DNA from: Tetrahymena thermophila SB210
Taxonomy: Eukaryota > Ciliophora > Oligohymenophorea > Hymenostomatida > Tetrahymenidae
Direction: 5' to 3'
DNA length: 64,000 nt
NCBI RefSeq assembly: GCF_000189635.1
Contig: NW_002476407.1
Coordinates: forward strand, 248,001 to 312,000
In this document: positions 39,510 through 53,473 of the stretch, piece by piece
Position numbering within the stretch: the stretch's first letter is position 1
How the letters are laid out: every line of letters begins with the position of its first letter
Position numbers and translations under genes: made by a program
The notes under the pieces: model-generated
Databases searched by the model: none
Told to the model about the DNA's origin: nothing
Seen by the model: the letters and a program-made list of their open reading frames with translations, nothing else

Positions 39510-42500
39510 ATGAATGACTTAATAGCAAATATTAGTAGTGATTGCAACTAAGAATATGAAGAAATAAATGGCGGCAGTCCTATCTAAAAAAGAATTTTAG
39601 AAAGAGGAAGTTTAATTTAATAATTGAATAACAGAGATATAGATCAAGCAGATAGTTGTCATTCTACATCTACTCAAAACTAATCTTTGCACTAGAACTA
39701 AATAAATTCTAAGTAGAGTAGCAGCTAAAAGTCTTAAGATAGAAAAAAGAGATCATCTTCAATCTTATAAGCATCTATAAGCTCCACTCATACAACTAGT
39801 AGATCATTTGTACAAGGAAATGGAGCAAATTAAGTTCTAAATGGTAATATTTGTAGTAATCATAATAATGGTTCTTAAAATAATACTACTTATATGTTTG
39901 ATGAGCTTTTTACTCTTGATAGGGAAATGTTTGCAGAAAAGTTGTAAATTTAAAATTCTGTCCTAAAAACTGAAAAGAATTGTTTTGAACTGGAGTTAAA
40001 GAGAGTAAATTTTTAAAAATGTTGATTGAATTACTTAACAATTTTTAAATTATTAAAATAAAGAAAGCAGAAATTATTGAATAATTGGAAAAAAAGATCT
40101 AAGAAATACAAAAGAAATATAAGAATGACATTGAAAGAAAAGAGTAATTGGAAATTGAATAAACAATACTTTAAAAGAAAATAAATGACATTGTAAACAT
40201 TTATGAGAATAATAATGGGAAAGAGGATGTAAATTAATTACTCAAAATGACAACTGACCTAAGATCTGAGTTAAATTTAAAACAAATGATTATTGATAAG
40301 CAAAAGGAAACAATTAAATCTCTTTAATAATAGAATGAAATCCTTTAAAAAAATGAAGTAGAAATATTAGAAGCATAAAAAAAATCCTAGTTAATAGTTG
40401 ATAAATTTGAGACTGTCAATAAAGATTTGTAAAGGTTTTTGAAATAATCTACTGAAATGTAAATCAAGCTCAGAAATCAACTTATGATAAGTGAAAGTAA
40501 CAGATAGCTTCTTGAAGAGAAATACAATGTTCATACACAAAGAGCTGCAATCCTAAATAATAATCACAACACTAGTATGGGATAGGATCTCGGATCTAGA
40601 GCAAGTCTGATGATGAACAACGAGATATTAAGATAAACTAGGGGATCTCATGAACAATCTTTTGCTTTTAACCATTTAGATTCTATCAATTAAGATATCA
40701 GTTTTAAAAAATAAAATTAAAATCAAATAAACTAAAAAAGAGAAGAATTGATATAATATTAGAGATTTTAAGAAAGATCAATAGAAGATTAATAAGAATA
40801 AGATACAAGCAAAGCTAGAAATACCTAAAAAATTACATAAAATAATGATAAATAAAAATATACATAGTAGTAATTACATAGCAATTCTTTAGCTGCAGCA
40901 GCTGCAGAGTTTTCTAAATTTTAAGGAAGTATGCAATGCCATGACTTATGCAAAGAGGAACTCTCTAACCAGATTTAAGAATAAGAAAGTATTATCAATC
41001 TTAGCTTATTATCGGATTCAGTAAAGTAAAAAGAAATTAACACAAATCAACCATTATTAAGTGCTAGGTAGTAAGGAAATACAAACAAATTGCTATTGTA
41101 ATTTTAAAATAGCTAAGTGAAAAATAACAATAACAACTTGATGTCAAGCTTAAAAGAACATATACTTAGCCTTTCTGAAAATAAAGAAAATTTGAATGAA
41201 TAGTTGCATGAAATTTTAAAGGAGTCTAAGAGAGGTAATGAAAAAAATGTAAAAGAGTTAATGGTAAAATTTGAGACTCGTTTAGGACAATTTTTCAATG
41301 AGTTATCAAACCAAGCTGAAATTTTAGTCATTTTGTAGTAGCGTTTAGATTAATAGGATAATATAATTGAAGAATATCACAGATCAGAGTAAGAAAAGCT
41401 GGAAGAGTAAAAATAAAAATATAAAAAACAGATAAAAAGTTTGTTGAAAGATATTGATATGCTAACTTCTCAAAAAGAAGAGATTGTTAAAAAATTTGAA
41501 GAATAAGTGAACTAAAGTTACGAATAGGCAAAAACTGAAGTGCAAAGATAGTACTAAAATCAAATTGAAGACTTGAAATCATTACTTGACTAGGCATTAA
41601 TAAGAGAACAATAACTTGATTTATGTGTGAGATAATATAAAGAGAATTCTAATTAAAAGTAATAAAGAATGCTTTAAAGGTTCAAAAACAATAGCATCAG
41701 TAGCTAGAATTTAAATGGAGTAGGGATAGCCTTGAATAATAGCTACAATTTGGTAAATGAAAATTAAAATACATAGATAAATATAGAGAAAATAAATTCA
41801 GGATTTTGTGGTGATCCTGGTTCTAAAACAAACAGAGATAACATTTAGCACCAATAAACAAGGGATGAAAGTGAATTTAAAGAAAACACAAACTCTTAAA
41901 ATATGATATCAAACAGAAATGAAGAAAACAATAAATCAACCTTGACAAATAAAACTTATTCTCCTGCTCCTTCAAACTCTATTAATTATCTATCAACTGA
42001 ATAATTAGAAAATGTGAATTGTTAGTTTTCTGTCAGAAATAATACCTCAAATATAAAATTTGTCCCTAACCAAATAGAGGGTAGCATCAACCAATAATAA
42101 ATTTTCTATCCAGTATAAAATAATAATCTTTATTAATCAACTTAATCAGATAAATATATGTAGAGAAAAACTGATGAGAACAGCTACCACTCTTCAAAGA
42201 ATTATAATTTATCAGTTTCTAGCTAATCTAATTAGGTTGAATAAAATTCTTTGGATTTTTCTCATGGATCACATCAATAATAATAAATTTTTAATAATAA
42301 CAACTCAATAAGAAATAGCATAGATACTAACAGAAGTAGCAGAAACTTTAACAAAATAGAATCAAATTTTAACACTACAGATAACAGATAGATTTATTAA
42401 AAAATAATCTAAAACAATACTAGATAATCTTACTAATAAGATTAGATAAGTATGCTAGAAGAGAATTAAAATAGTTCTGTTTAAGTTTAAAAAAGGTTAA

Positions 42501-43459
42501 TTGATCAATTTAGCACAGAGGCTTATTAGAAATAAAACATGTAGATAAAGAAAAATATGTCTAGTAATACTTTACAGCCTCATCAATATTAAAGCTAACA
42601 AGAAAACAAGTATCACAATGAACTTAAGGCTTCTTAAAAATCATATGATTCTTAATCTAGCTACCATCTCTAAGATACATTCGGTTAGTAAGATCAAGGT
42701 TTCAACTAACACTAATCAAAGTAACTCTCATAGTACAACCAGAAATCTAATAAGATGTAATAAAAAGCAAACTCAAGCACTTTAGCCAGAGCTAATTCTT
42801 ATACTAATTTAAATTCTAGTAGAAACAACTCTCAAGCAGGTTCCTCTTGTGTTGGAGAATAGATTGAAAGTATTCATATTATGAAAGAATCTAAATAATT
42901 AAATAGTTTTTAAAACTATGACTCCTATAACAGCAACTACAATAGTTAAAGGTAAGTTATACAACAAATAAATGGTTTAAATTAACCAAACTAAATTTTA
43001 AATTAAGAACATTTTTCTGAAGAGCAATCAAAGTCTAACAACTCTGACTTGAACGCTTTTAATAACTTTACATTTACTTAATCTTAATAAAATTACAATG
43101 ATTTTTCTGATATAGAAGCATATTATAAATAATAATAACAAACATTACCAAACATAGCAAAGCTATAAGAGTACAATTAAATTTAATAAAAAATAAAAAA
43201 CAAAAACCTAAATAAACTTTAAATTGTAACTGACACATATGATGAGCATAAATTAGACTAAATTTAATGTTAGAATTAGAGGAGCGATAATTTAAAATTT
43301 GCTGATGTAAATAAATCTTCATCTTGCCAAAGGATAAGATCATAATCATCTTCTTAATATAATTTTGTAAATAACTAATCAACTTAAAACTCATCAGATC
43401 ATATGCTAACAGAAAATAATCAAGATTAAATGAATTTGAAATAAAAATATAATAAATGA
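39510..43459 (+). CDS. Large coiled-coil and Q/N-rich protein, function unknown
   Basis: ATG 39510 to TGA 43457-43459, with one intron 40005-40063 (GTAAAT...ATAAAG, 59 nt, phase 0), encodes 1,296 residues. Residues ~165-340 form a long coiled coil beginning KAEIIEQLEKKIQEIQKKYK. A second coiled coil covers ~535-720 (SLKEHILSLSENKENLNEQL and onward). An Ala run (LAAAAAEF) lies near residue 460. The C-terminal ~570 residues are almost entirely Asn/Gln/Ser/Tyr, prion-like in composition and probably disordered. No catalytic motif, membrane segment or signal peptide was seen. A cytoskeletal, basal-body or RNP-granule role would be typical for such composition, but nothing in the sequence decides it. 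A 131-aa antisense open frame at 43074-43469 is a by-product of Asn/Gln codons. Confidence 0.75.
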
Positions 43460-44282
43460 AACTAACCAATTATATAATATAATAAATAAATAAATTAATT
43501 AATTTTTTGAATCAATTATAAACAATATATGTGTATTCCAACATTTTTCCTTAAACATCTAAAAGTTTTATCTTTAAAAATTTACTTTAATTATAAAACA
43601 CATAAATAGTTTTAGTTTTCTTTATTTTAAACTTTTAGGAGGTGAACTTTTTAAAATAAAATCTCATCTAAAAATTTATATTAAAAAAGATAAATTTGGC
43701 AAAAAATATTTTGAAAATAAGATTTGTCAAAATTTTTATATTAAAAGCTCAAAAGTATTTAAAAAATATACACTTTAATTTAATTATTTATTTAATTTCC
43801 TAATTTTTAATAATAAATTTTAATGTGAGTGAAATTTGTAAATTAAAACTTGAATCATTAATCTAAATATCCTAAATTGTTTGAAATATTTTAGATTTTT
43901 AAAATGAATGGTATAATTTGTAAAATATGTTTTAATTAATTTAACAACTTTCAATGATAATGATCAGTTTGTTTAAATATTTTTTAGAGATCTTTAGTTT
44001 ATTTTAGTAATAGATTTTATATTGTTTTACTTTTCTTAATTGCTCTAATTTCTAAGTAATTAAGTTAGTATTAAATTTAAAGGTGTTTTTTATGTTATAA
44101 AGATTTAAGTTATTAATAAAAACTTTTGAAAATTTTTAATTTGAATATTTACTATAAAATACTTAACAAAAAATTCGTATAAAATGTTTTGAAAACATAA
44201 AAAATAGTGCTAATATATTAAAATCAATAGTTATATTTGCTCATCTAACTTATCGCTAATCTAATTATTTAATTAGTTTCTA
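43460..44282. other. Intergenic spacer between convergent genes
   Basis: About 820 nt between the stops of the coiled-coil gene (+) and the GDI gene (-). It is AT-rich, with no feature recognised beyond expected 3' UTRs. Confidence 0.6.
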
Positions 44283-46468
44283 TCATTATTCAACATCTTC
44301 AGGTAAGTTTTCAAGATCAATATCTTCACCAGTGATTTTCTTGTAAATTCTTAAAACAGCTTCAGTTTCAGCTTCGAAGTGGCTGGAAGGATCGAAAGAG
44401 TTAGAAATGAAAACTTAGTTCTTGCTACCATCACCAGTAGGAATGTAAGAATCAGAAATCTAATTTGATTAATTTTCATTTATTTAACAAATAGTATACA
44501 CAAAATGATAATTAAAATTTTACTTATTCGAACTATTCTTTAATATTTTGCTTTCCAATAAGATCAATAGCAGGTTGAATTTCAGCTCTAGGATTATTAG
44601 TTTCAACAGTAGTAGAAATGATGGCAATGTAGTAACCCTTTTGGCATACATTATGGACACTGGAGACCATCATAACGTAAATATCTTTTTTAAGATTAGA
44701 TAATATGATTAATTATATTTATCAATTTAATTAATTACCATTTTGTCTATTAACTTATCTTTGAGGAATGATAATTTGAACTGAGGGAATGTCCTTAGTA
44801 CCAGGGATAGGCTTATCAAGAATACAAATAACACGAATGATTTGGCCTACCTTCTTAACTAAGTTTTAGTTACCAGTCTTGATAGCATAGGTAGGATCAC
44901 AGACGACAAGCTTGCACTTAGCAACTTAATCTCCGGCTTAAACACCACAAACTCTTCCGTTTTCGTCATAAACGATTTTATCAATATCAGTATTGAGCAT
45001 GAAAGTACCTCCTTAGATAGCACTCATACGAGAGAAACCTTCAGGAATACCACCAAGACCATAAACGGGATAAATGAAAGGAGAGTCACCATATCTATTT
45101 ATAGAATCCATATATAATTTAATCTTATCAACACATTCAATAGCAGGTCTATCTAAAAATTGATCATTGTTAAATAATGCAACAGCGTGACCAATGAAGT
45201 CGATAGTGTTGGCTTCCAAATCGAACTTGTTTAAGAGTTGTCTCATAGTCATAATTTTTAAATCATATCCTTTATTTAAAAATATTTTAAATAGTAAAAT
45301 TTATATTTATTTAAATGCTTATCAGTAATTTTGTCATCAATTTATTGTTTATTTTGAATGTAAGTGTATTACTTATTGCGAAAAAATATAAGATTTAATT
45401 TTTTATTTGAAATTTAAAGAAATTTTAGAACAGAAAACCTAGTGTCCTAATTAAACCTAAATTTTTGGGTTTTAACTTAGTGCTTATTATTGAATGACAA
45501 TAAATAAACAAATGAGAATTCGTTTGCTCTAACTAAAAATTAATTTGGAAGGGGTAACAACTAACTACTTAATTTTCTATTAGAAGCATGAAATCTCAAA
45601 TCTTTATTAATAAATTTTTCAGCTTTATCCTTAAAAAAATATTACCTTTGTAGGTATTGACATCCTTAGCATCGTAGTTAGAAACGTAAACGAAGAAATT
45701 TTTGCATCTTCTCTTTTCCAATAATCCCATCAAGTCACTTTAAAGGGCTTCCTTATCGTTTGCAGGAACCTTTTCAATTTTAGGACCACCAGATGAGAAG
45801 ATACCAGCCTTCTTATTTTGGTAAACGTAGGTACCATCGATGCCTTTAATATAATTTAATGGATTAATAAATTTTTGATGTATTAAATTTGTAAATGGTT
45901 GCATGAACAAAAGTAAAAATGTTCATAATATTTTATAAAAGTAAATAATATTTTTACACTTCCATTCAAGATAACCAGCGACACGAGTTTTGAGAAGAAT
46001 TTTTACCAATTTTCCGTTAGCCATAATAAACTTAGGAACTAAATCAATGTTCCAATCTCTGTTTGCACCATAAACTTTAGGAACATCTACATTTGGTCTG
46101 AAGATTTTCCACAAGTTGGTCAAGTTAACGGAGGCACCTTCACCACCATAAAAGCTATTTCTATCAATATGAAGAACCTTCATACCTATTTTAATAATAT
46201 TTTATATTGCAATTCATTAAATAGAGAGTAAATTGATTGATTCTTGATAAATTGGAAGATTATATGTAATATTTATAAAAGATACTACAAATCTAAGCTA
46301 TTAATTGATCTATCTAAATCATAAATAAATAAACTGGCATCAACGCTTTTGATTTTAATAGAGACAAAACTATAAAATTATAATATTACCTTTAAGTGAA
46401 AGCAAACCTGATAGGATACATTCAATGAAACCTGTACCGCAAACAACAACGTCGTATGTGTCGTCCAT
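44283..46468 (-). CDS. GDI1: Rab GDP dissociation inhibitor (GDI)
   Basis: The frame starts at ATG 46468 ([20 protein letters not shown]) and ends ...LPEDVEQ then TGA at 44285-44283. Five introns fit: 46186-46389 (204 nt), 45844-45957 (114 nt), 45270-45645 (376 nt), 44685-44738 (54 nt) and 44460-44523 (64 nt). The product is 457 residues, the usual GDI length (~450). Diagnostic stretches are [19 protein letters not shown] (residues ~31-49), RLS-type region [24 protein letters not shown]-like FMLNTDID, and the conserved [12 protein letters not shown] extracts prenylated, GDP-bound Rab GTPases from membranes and keeps them soluble, recycling them through vesicle traffic. GDI is related to Rab escort protein, but the length and the conserved Rab-binding N-terminal segments favour GDI. 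The symbol is the family name, not a verified locus name. Confidence 0.95.
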
Positions 46469-46686
46469 TTTTATTACCTTTTTCTTCTTTAATTTTTTGT
46501 TTTTATGGAAATATTTATTTTTTAATTAAATTTTTTATTAATATCAAAAAAAATATTCTTGAGTTTTTTAATAGAAGAAATTTAAACGCTTGCAAATGCT
46601 GATTTTTATTCACCTATTTATTTTTTATAAATAATTAAAAATTGATAATTGCACACATATTTTATAAATATATGAATAGTTAATTT

Positions 46687-46706
46687 ATATATATATATAT
46701 ATATAT
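46687..46706. repeat. (TA)10 microsatellite
   Basis: An uninterrupted run of ten TA dinucleotides, about 220 bp upstream of the GDI start codon. Such runs are common in AT-rich ciliate spacers; no function is implied. Confidence 0.9.
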
Positions 46707-47889
46707 TAAATATTTTCTTTTTAACTTTAGAAGAATTTCCATTTATGTATCTTTTCTTTCTTATCTGATTTTACTTATATTTGCTGAATCAAACAAATAA
46801 GAAGTTTTAATGTTTTTCTTTTTGTTGATATCGGGGCCTAATAACATATAATATTAATTTTTTTTTCACAATTATATAGCTAACTTTTCACTTAATTCGC
46901 ATTTTTGCTTTTTTAATTTTTAAAAATATCAGTGAACCAAATACATAAGAAATTTTTGTTACGTGTTTTGATTAAGCAATAACTAAATCTGTTAAAAAAA
47001 ATATTAAATTTAAAAGCAATATTGATAGAAACCATAATATATTTTACTTTATTTATAAAAACAGGTTTGGAATTATCTAAAAGATATATTGTTTATTGAT
47101 ATTGAGTTGGATTAAATAAATTTTCATTAATATCTTTAATTATTTCTTTATGAGGATATTTTGTCTACTATTGAATCCAGTTTACAAGATCTCTGCATTT
47201 AAAAGTGGATTTCTAAATTCTGTTGAATTTTTTTCAAATTTGTGCCATTTAAAATATATCTTTTGGAGTAATAATATTTTATTTACTACTTTATTAATAT
47301 ATTAAAGCTAATTTTTTATTAATTTGCTTTAATTTATGCTACAAATAGATAAAATAGTAAAATATACCACATATTAGGTGTAAATGATCTTCAAATGTTG
47401 AAATTTAAAATAAAATTAAATACTATTTTATAAACTTTGAAAATTTTTATTTGATTTTAATGTTATTTAGAATCTAATTTAATTGATAAAGATTATATGG
47501 TTTGATTTATTTCATATGATTAATTTACATATAAAATCTAATTATTAATAGATAACTAAATAAATGATTCCTAAAAAGTTTCTAAATCATCATATGTTTA
47601 TCAAATATAGATAATTTAAAAGTTTTTGATATTTCTTGATTTAAATTAATTGTTTTATTTATGAAAAAAGCTAATATATTTTATATGAAATCACAATAGT
47701 CAAAATTTTTAATTTTTGTGAATAAATTTACTTTATTTAATGTCTTTTATAAATAAATTCTAACCAATTAAATTGAAAAATAATTTTACTTGTTTAAAGT
47801 AATAGACAAATCCTAATTAATTTTCAAAAAAGTAATGTTTATTAATTTTAATTTTAATACTGATTGTATTAATTACTATAAATAATGAG

Positions 47890-47906
47890 TATATATACAC
47901 ACACAC
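47890..47906. repeat. Short compound (TA)n(CA)n microsatellite
   Basis: A 17-nt TA run passing into a CA run, in the spacer downstream of the gene at 48047-52379. It is a simple repeat with no apparent function. Confidence 0.8.
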
Positions 47907-48046
47907 CAAAATTTTTTCTTATTTAAGCTATTTTATAAATAATAAACCAATTTAAATATTTTTTTCTAAATTAATTTAGTTATTTTGAATTAAATATTTT
48001 AGATCTATCTATCTATTTTCTTTGTTTGTTTTTTTTATTGCTAATC

Positions 48047-51000
48047 TCACTAATTGCTTTCATCTTAATCTTCCTCTTCTTCATCGTTTTCATCATTTTC
48101 TTCTTCTTCTTCTTATTCAGCATATTAAGCCTCTTCTCCTGATAAGTTGGAATTTTCATCTTAATTATGTTCGTTATCATTTTCTTCATCATAGTTATCT
48201 TAATTATCATCTATTTTTTAGTTATCATTTACCTCTTCTTAATTTTCATCATCTTAATATTCCTACTGATTACTTTCAAAGTCTTCTTATTTATTCTAGT
48301 AATTATCTTCTTCTGATTTATTAAATTATTCCCCATCTTCGTTGTTATTTTATTAATTTTCTTCACTTGATGAACTGATACCTTAATTTTAAATTTAGGA
48401 TTGCTTGTATTTTATATTTTAATTTTAATCATTAAAATCGTCATCTTCATTCTCGAATTTTTCTCTAAATTTTGCTGTTTAAGAGTCACTTTGTTTCATA
48501 TATCCATTCTAAGATGATCTTTTTACATCGTGTTAATCATCATCTGGTTCTTCTTCTGAATAAACTTCTTGCTGCTAGTCAATTATAGTAGCATTTTACC
48601 TCTATTAATAAGACTAAGGTACAGCTTAAGGAGATATATTCTGATTTTAATCTGAAGTTTATGAACCTTTTCTTGAAGCCCCTTCTTTTACTGGGTTGTT
48701 TTAAACCTACTGATCTTTTTACTTAAGAGATCCCTTTTTTTCTCCAATAAAATATTTTGGCTAGTCATCTTATAATCTATATGAATTTATATTTTAAGCT
48801 AAGTCTTGGTCATCTGTTTTTAAAATATTTATAAAAATAATTAGTTTATTTGATTAAATAAAATAAATTTAATATTATTTTATATTACCTTAATTTCCAA
48901 AAGTGTTTACACTTTATTCTACTGGATTATTATTCATAAACTAAGGGCTTGCAACATTTTAAATTTCATCTTCAATTGCTCCTTTTCCTGGACTTTAGCT
49001 TTCGATATTTTTACTTACAGTCAATTACGATCCTATCAAAGGATTAGATCCTGTTGAACCAGCTTTTAATTAATGTCTATTTGATGAATTGCTAGTATTG
49101 CCAATAGGATTTTAAATATTATTTGCAGTATTACTATGCCCACTGCTGCTACCTTTAACCCATGAATGAACCAAATTTTCATTGTTTGACTATAATATGT
49201 TATTGTTGCTGCTATTATTGTCTGTATTTTGACTATTATTATTTATTTAATATTAGTTAGGCATTCCTTGGTTGATTCCTTGAGCTTAATTTTAAATGTA
49301 TATGCTATTAGAACCTATTATTTATGATTATTTTTAATCATATCCAGGAGGAGAGAAATTATTCATTTATGGGCTCATAGAATAAAGTTAACCTTAATTA
49401 ATGTTACCTGTTTCACCAAACAATTTTGATTACTTTCCATCTCTGTTTTAAGATGTTAAAATAGTATTACTAGTGTTCAAGTATGGATTATAATTATTCA
49501 TAGCTAATGCTTGTATGTTATTACTAGTAAACAAATTCTGATCACTGTTAAGATGCTTTATTAAGGGTGATGAAAGGAAGCTATTGGCAAATTCTACAGG
49601 ATTTTAATGAGTCTATTGCAGTTAATTATTTTATGATTATCTAAAGTTTTGTGAAGCCTAAGGATTGCTGTTATAGGTATTATATTAGGATTATGGGTAT
49701 GAGCCTTAATTTTAATGAGTACCTGATTATTGAGGTGTATGATTGAATTGAGTTGACCCTTAAATATATGGATTTAATTAATTGAAATTTCTGTTTTTTT
49801 TTTCTAACGATTAATATAGACTTTCTCCAAAATTGTTATTATTATAAGATTTCTGATATTATTCTAAATTAGACTAAGGTTACGGATGTTGATATTATTA
49901 TTACTATTATTGTAAGCTGATTTAAGAAGAAATTAAATTAGGATTTAGTTATTAATTCTATTGCATCATATGCATTAAATACTAAGGATCTTATGTTCCA
50001 TTTGGTGAAATTTAATTTTAAAAATTGAATCCTTGTTATCTTTACTGCTACATTTGCACAACTGGCGACTTTTGATTCTATTAAAATTCATTAAAATCAT
50101 TAGATTAAGTTTAACGAGAATCAACAGATAAGTATTAAACTAACTCATTAGGATATGTCTCTGTACTTCCATGATGCCTTACTTAATGACTTTAGACTTA
50201 AGTGGGATCAATATCATAATTTATTGCATACTATCCAGAAATTTACTAATATTAATGATTTTATTGTTGTAATGGCAGCTGTTATTGCTACAATGGTATT
50301 TGCTACTATATTTATTATATTTGTTCCTGTTAATAAAGCTAATTTTGTTATAAAATATTTGGGTCACGATTAAAATTTTGTTGCTAATTTTTAATTTAGT
50401 TTTAACCTTAAAATTGCTATTATTATTATTAATCTTAATATTAGTTATATTCATTTTAATCTTCATATTAATATCCTTAATCTTAGGCATCCTACTAATC
50501 AAATTAATCAAAAACTCCTGCTCTTCCTTCTTCTTTACTGTGTCTGTATTATTCCTTATGTTTTTGGATTTCATCTTTTATCTTTGAAGTAACATTCTTC
50601 AAGCTTTTTGGAAGAGTATGAACTTTATTTTCTTCTTTAGAGCGATAAGCAACGCTTTGATAATAGTCTTTTTATCTTTGATGAGGATTAACTTTAGTAG
50701 CCTTTTGTTAATTTAAGTTCTATTAATTTGGACTAATTTTATTCTTAGAGTCACTACTGTTATTGCCTTTTGCTTGCCATATTGCTGTACCTTATTATTA
50801 ATCTTTAGGACTTGTTAAAATTTTCATTTTAAAAAAAGACTAAATTACTTTTTTATTATGGATTTAATTGCTATCTTGGAATCGATGCTTGTTACTGGCC
50901 TAATGATTAATTGTTAGAGCCTTAAAATTACAGATGATTGAATGCATCGCTACTAAATAATTTTTACTGAACTATTAATAAATCCCTATTAGATTAATTT

Positions 51001-52379
51001 TATGAAGAAGGAGACCTAAAATCATTAGGATTATTTAGTTTTTTTAGTGCTTTTTTACTGTTTGTTACTCCACTTGGCTTATAGTTTGAGGATTTACCAT
51101 AAGAACCCCCATAGTTATTTCCTTGCTAAACATCTCTTTGCAAGATCTACTTAATTTAATTATCATCTAAATGAGGTGGTTTTTATCTATGATGCTAAGG
51201 AGATCTGCTTTTAAGAACTTATTTGATATCTGGAGGTGGTGATTAAGTTATCTGTTAAAATAAAATTTATTTATTTATTTACGTTTTCAAAAACCAATAA
51301 AAATCTGAATATTTACTTTTTGTGCTATTTGATTTTTAGAAGAAGGAGATTAATATCTTTGCTTACTACTTCTTAACTACTTTGTTGGTTATCTTACTTG
51401 CTAATTGTAATAGTTATCTAGCTCAACATCATCTCTCCTGTTTTAATTGGTATTGTCATAATAGTTATCTTCGTAACAATCACTTTAATTTCTATAATAT
51501 ATGTAAATAAAATAATTTATTATAAATTAGACCATTAAACTCTAAATTAGTATTCAGAACTTATTTTATTTATATTTATTTAATACCTTTTGGAGTTTTC
51601 AATACTGATTTTATTGTTTAGCTACTCTAACTTTTCTTTTAAATATTTTATTTCGTGCTACAATTCTAATTATTCGTAAGATGATTTGACAGATTTATTA
51701 ATTCCATGTTAAGGAGACAAATAGTTTTGATACACTCCTTACTTAGGACCTAAATGAGCTTGATTTTCAGATGAAGATGCTCTATTTAATATTTTAAAAA
51801 TAAAATTCGTTTTAGAAACCTTTTTGTAGCAAATTTAAACAAGTTTATTACATGTTTTAAAAATTATTTTGAATATTTCTCAAATTTGTTGATGGAAAAG
51901 GCTAATTCAGTAATTCTAAAGGATCTTCTAAAATCTCAATAGGTTCATTTCTATAATTTTAACTTTAAAAATCATCAATTGATTATGGAATGCGCTAATT
52001 TTAATTGGGTTGGCTTTGCTTATCTCTAGCTTTACTTTCAGCTGCTTTCTCTAATAAAATAAGAAATTATGATAATTTATGATAGAAAATGATGAGTAAA
52101 ACTTTAAATAAATATAAATCTATTTTGATAAGTTTTATTATTGTTGTGAAATTAATTTTATTTACTTGCTTATTTCTTTGCTTCATCACTAAATAATTTA
52201 CTGAATGTTCCATTCTTTTGCGCCTAAGACCAAACTGCTTGAGGTAGAGTATCTAATACATTATTTAATCCTATAACTGAAAGATACTTGATTAAGTTGT
52301 ATTGCTCTGACTTATTGTAGTAGTTCAGTATATCAGCTAAAAGAGGTACTTTTTGCTTATAGAATTCAACTAATTCCAT
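48047..52379 (-). CDS. Q/N-rich protein with ordered N-terminus and acidic C-terminal tail, function unknown
   Basis: ATG 52379 to TGA 48049-48047 gives 1,284 residues after introns 52051-52165, 51782-51851, 51492-51586, 51252-51316, 50791-50848 and 48814-48888. Residues 1-71 look folded and helical (MELVEFYKQKVPLLADILNY), unlike anything I can name. Residues ~175-200 contain a short coiled coil (HEIKYLKEKLEQLNNK). The bulk is Asn/Gln/Ser/Tyr-rich, including long Gln runs around 50225-50460. The last ~180 residues are strongly acidic (Asp/Glu/Gln), ending EEEEDQDESNQ. There is no signal peptide or membrane segment. Composition suggests an assembly or condensate-forming scaffold, but that is inference. 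Both strands contain spurious standard-code ORFs over the acidic tail. Confidence 0.75.
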
Positions 52380-53473
52380 GCTTTTATGTTATAAAAAATA
52401 CTATCACTATTTATGAGCTGACTGACTAAGTATGAGTTTATGAATGTATGTCTGTCTTTATATTCCTTTTTAATTTGATATTACAAGTCCCAATAATAAA
52501 GGATTATTTAATATCTTATATATAACTTTATTTTTTTTGAAAATTACAAACTTAACTATGAATTAAGTTTTTATTTCTTTATTGTTAATCTTTTTGTTAT
52601 AATAAAAAACAGATCAAATAATCTTTATTTAGCAAATCATTGTTAATTCTTCATGAATTGTTTTTTTCAAAAATATAAATTTCTAATTTATGAAATTAAA
52701 TCACTCACTTCATGCTTTAAAGATTCTTTTCCAGCTAAATTAGATTCAAAACATATCTCTTTGTTTTAAATAAAAATAAATGATAATTTTAAAACAAATA
52801 CAATCTCACTCACTCATTCACTAAATCACTCAATCACACACAATTTATTAATGCATAATTAATTAATTTAAATTACTATAATAAATTTTTAATATTTTAT
52901 TTATTTAAATTTCTAAAGTTAAAATTTAAAAATAATTTTATTATTAATTATTTATATTTCCCTTTAAAAAAATATTTTAAATTTATATTTATATGTTGGA
53001 ATTCTTTCTTTTTAATTATTAAAATATTTTGCTGATAACTTTAATCAATTCATTAACTTTATATATTAAAATGTACCATATAATTTATTAAAAGACATTA
53101 AGACATATTTACTAAAACTATTTATTTGATTGCAATTAAATTTAAAATTGTTTTAATTTTAAATAATATGAAAATAGAGCTCTATTTTCAGGATTTACAT
53201 TGATTGAAACTTAATTCAATTAACTTCTATTAACATAAATTTATTATATGACTACCTCAATAAAAGCATATTTTTTTACTATATAATTTAACATTAGTGA
53301 TGATAAAACTTTGATAAAGAAATTAAAAGTTTGAGATAAAGTTATGTATGCAATAACAAAATAATTAACTTAATTTTTAGAGTATTTAGATTTAAAATGA
53401 TTATTGTATATTTATTGATTTATATTTGATAAATTTATATTTAGTAAAGAAAAATGAGAGTAACTAGCATATT
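52380..53473. other. Intergenic spacer between two - strand genes
   Basis: About 1.1 kb, AT-rich. It includes the promoter of the Q/N-rich gene (52380 rightward) and the 3' UTR of the ABC transporter. Besides the CACT-type repeat listed separately, nothing was recognised. Confidence 0.55.
52805..52841. repeat. Short imperfect TCAC/CACT tandem repeat
   Basis: About 37 nt of imperfect TCAC-type units (CTCACTCACTCATTCACT and onward), with a similar small cluster near 52705. It lies about 430 bp upstream of the start at 52379, so a regulatory role is possible but unsupported. Confidence 0.6.

Larger units (their letters stand above)
46469..48046. other. Long intergenic spacer upstream of GDI
   Basis: 1,578 nt between the GDI start (promoter side, right of 46468) and the 3' end of the next - strand gene. 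It is extremely AT-rich with no coding signature in either strand and contains the two short microsatellites listed separately. Confidence 0.55.

Noticed and set aside
43074..43469. 131-aa standard-code ORF on the - strand
   Set aside because: It is antisense to the Asn/Gln-rich end of the coiled-coil gene. The sense frame is continuous in the ciliate code, and the antisense protein is low-complexity with no family signature.
48013..48324. Overlapping standard-code ORFs on both strands (Lys/Met-rich and Leu/His-rich)
   Set aside because: Both are other-frame shadows of the Asp/Glu-rich C-terminus, which reads cleanly as ...EEEEDQDESNQ then TGA in the ciliate code.
50155..50587. Hydrophobic-looking standard-code ORFs suggesting a membrane protein
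   Set aside because: These are antisense readings of Gln/Asn codon runs (TAA read backwards gives Leu codons) inside the Q/N-rich gene.
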